From positions 1-64,000 of the forward strand of contig CAITWD010000036.1 in NCBI GenBank assembly GCA_903896045.1: a stretch of 64,000 nt of DNA. The letters run 5' to 3'. This stretch comes from an uncultured Actinomycetes bacterium (GTDB lineage: Bacteria > Actinomycetota > Thermoleophilia > Miltoncostaeales > Miltoncostaeaceae). A program made the translations under genes and the position numbers. This document shows positions 63,459 to 64,000 of this stretch, in pieces; within the stretch, counting starts at the first letter, position 1; each line of letters begins with the position of its first letter. Under the pieces are notes generated by a model that was not told the DNA's origin, ran no database searches, and saw only the letters and a list, made by a program, of their open reading frames with translations.

Positions 63459-64000
63459 TGGGCCTCCCGCGGCACCTGGTATGGAGCGACGAACGCTTCG
63501 ATGTACTTTGCCACAAGGTCGACCTCAAGATTGACCTGACTGTCAATCCGATCGACACCAAGAGTTGTCATCTCAATCGTATGAGGAATGAGTGCGATCG
63601 TGAGCCCGGTCTGGTCACGTGAGGCGACGGTCAAGCTGACCCCATCCACGCAAATACTGCCCTTCTCGACGACGTATCGCAGCAACTCCGGTGCCACATC
63701 AATCCGAAAGAGCAGCCCTTCGCCTTCTGGGGTCACCTGGCTCACCGTCCCGGTGCCATCGATATGCCCTTGCACCAGATGGCCCCCAAGACGCGTTCCG
63801 ACTGCCACCGCCCGCTCAAGATTGACGCGGTCTGATGGCTGGGCACTCCCAAGTGTTGTGCGCCGCAGCGTTTCGGCAACCGCATCGATCACAAAGCCAT
63901 TGGGGTGAATCTCCACGGCGGTCAGACAGGCACCATTCACTGCAACCGAATCACCAATCGCGAGGCCCTCTTGCACGAGCGCGGTCTGAATCCCGACACG
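63455..64000 (-). CDS. ribE: Riboflavin synthase alpha chain (5' end outside window)
   Basis: The frame is open to base 64000, so the N-terminal start (MFTGIVEE-type) lies beyond the window. The visible part has [37 protein letters not shown] and [23 protein letters not shown], covering the end of the first and all of the second lumazine-binding repeat. It dismutates two lumazines to riboflavin plus a pyrimidine. First visible gene of ribE-ribBA-ribH. Any FMN riboswitch would be outside. Confidence 0.92.
   Translation of the reverse strand, partial: RVGIQTALVQEGLAIGDSVAVNGACLTAVEIHPNGFVIDAVAETLRRTTLGSAQPSDRVNLERAVAVGTRLGGHLVQGHIDGTGTVSQVTPEGEGLLFRIDVAPELLRYVVEKGSICVDGVSLTVASRDQTGLTIALIPHTIEMTTLGVDRIDSQVNLEVDLVAKYIEAFVAPYQVPREAQ

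Noticed and set aside
62198..64000. FMN riboswitch for the rib operon
   Set aside because: ribE is open to the window edge, so the leader lies outside. Nothing inside matches.
1..64000. tRNA, rRNA, CRISPR arrays, insertion sequences or prophage
   Set aside because: No TTCGANTC-type T-loop with acceptor pairing, no regularly spaced repeats, and no transposase or integrase motifs were seen. Only the MMPL tract repeats at length.

Overview
The window is chromosomal DNA of a GC-rich bacterium, most likely an actinobacterium. I lean towards the Thermoleophilia/Solirubrobacterales side of the phylum. The reasons are the gene order of the translation/secretion block (recG-rsmD-coaD-yceD-rpmF-plsX-acpP-rnc-smc-ftsY-ffh-rpsP-khpA-rimM-trmD-rplS-rnhB), a fused PafB-PafC-type WYL regulator, a futalosine-pathway menaquinone gene (mqnE) and several small proteins of actinobacterial type. 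The class-level call rests on recalled family resemblance and was not searched. Genes are tightly packed, with many 4-13 bp start/stop overlaps and several convergent pairs whose coding ends overlap. I see no tRNA, rRNA, CRISPR, insertion sequence or prophage.

Layout. 1-4404: two tandem secreted paralogues with an HExxE-like motif and Ig-like tails, then an amidase_3-type cell-wall hydrolase behind a clear terminator. 4447-8339: YciI protein, AhpE-like peroxiredoxin, small membrane protein, an acetoin-utilisation/histone-deacetylase-type hydrolase, an amphi-Trp protein and an aminoglycoside-phosphotransferase-fold kinase. 8573-11515: a four-gene operon (thiamine-binding MTH1187-type protein plus ThiYXZ-like ABC importer). 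11510-19659: YbhN-type membrane protein, Ca2+/H+ exchanger, HtrA protease and two tandem MMPL/RND exporters. 19730-22820: cobalamin riboswitch with a Shine-Dalgarno-sequestering hairpin, then btuF-btuC-btuD. 22849-26974: pabC-pabB opposite a second deacetylase-type hydrolase, then an alpha/beta hydrolase. 27054-34066: aminotransferase, trpA-trpB-trpF translationally coupled to a sensor kinase, and divergently a REC-only and a NarL-type response regulator separated by a hairpin-rich 564-bp gap. 34173-37525: HIT hydrolase, phosphomannomutase and a degenerate ABC pair. 37581-43408: mqnE, DUF1802, a run of small uncharacterised genes, an isocitrate/isopropylmalate-dehydrogenase-family enzyme and a NUDIX hydrolase. 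43522-45957: fused PafBC-type WYL regulator and a VOC protein. 45932-61367 (minus): the housekeeping RNA/ribosome/lipid/secretion block. 61463-64000: rpmB, ribH, ribBA and a truncated ribE.

The most unusual regions are the trpFBA/sensor-kinase/double-response-regulator module with its structured intergenic region, the tandem HExxE-type secreted proteins with a candidate two-state leader between them, and the run of small coupled genes around 39334-40213. Known systems explain most of the rest.
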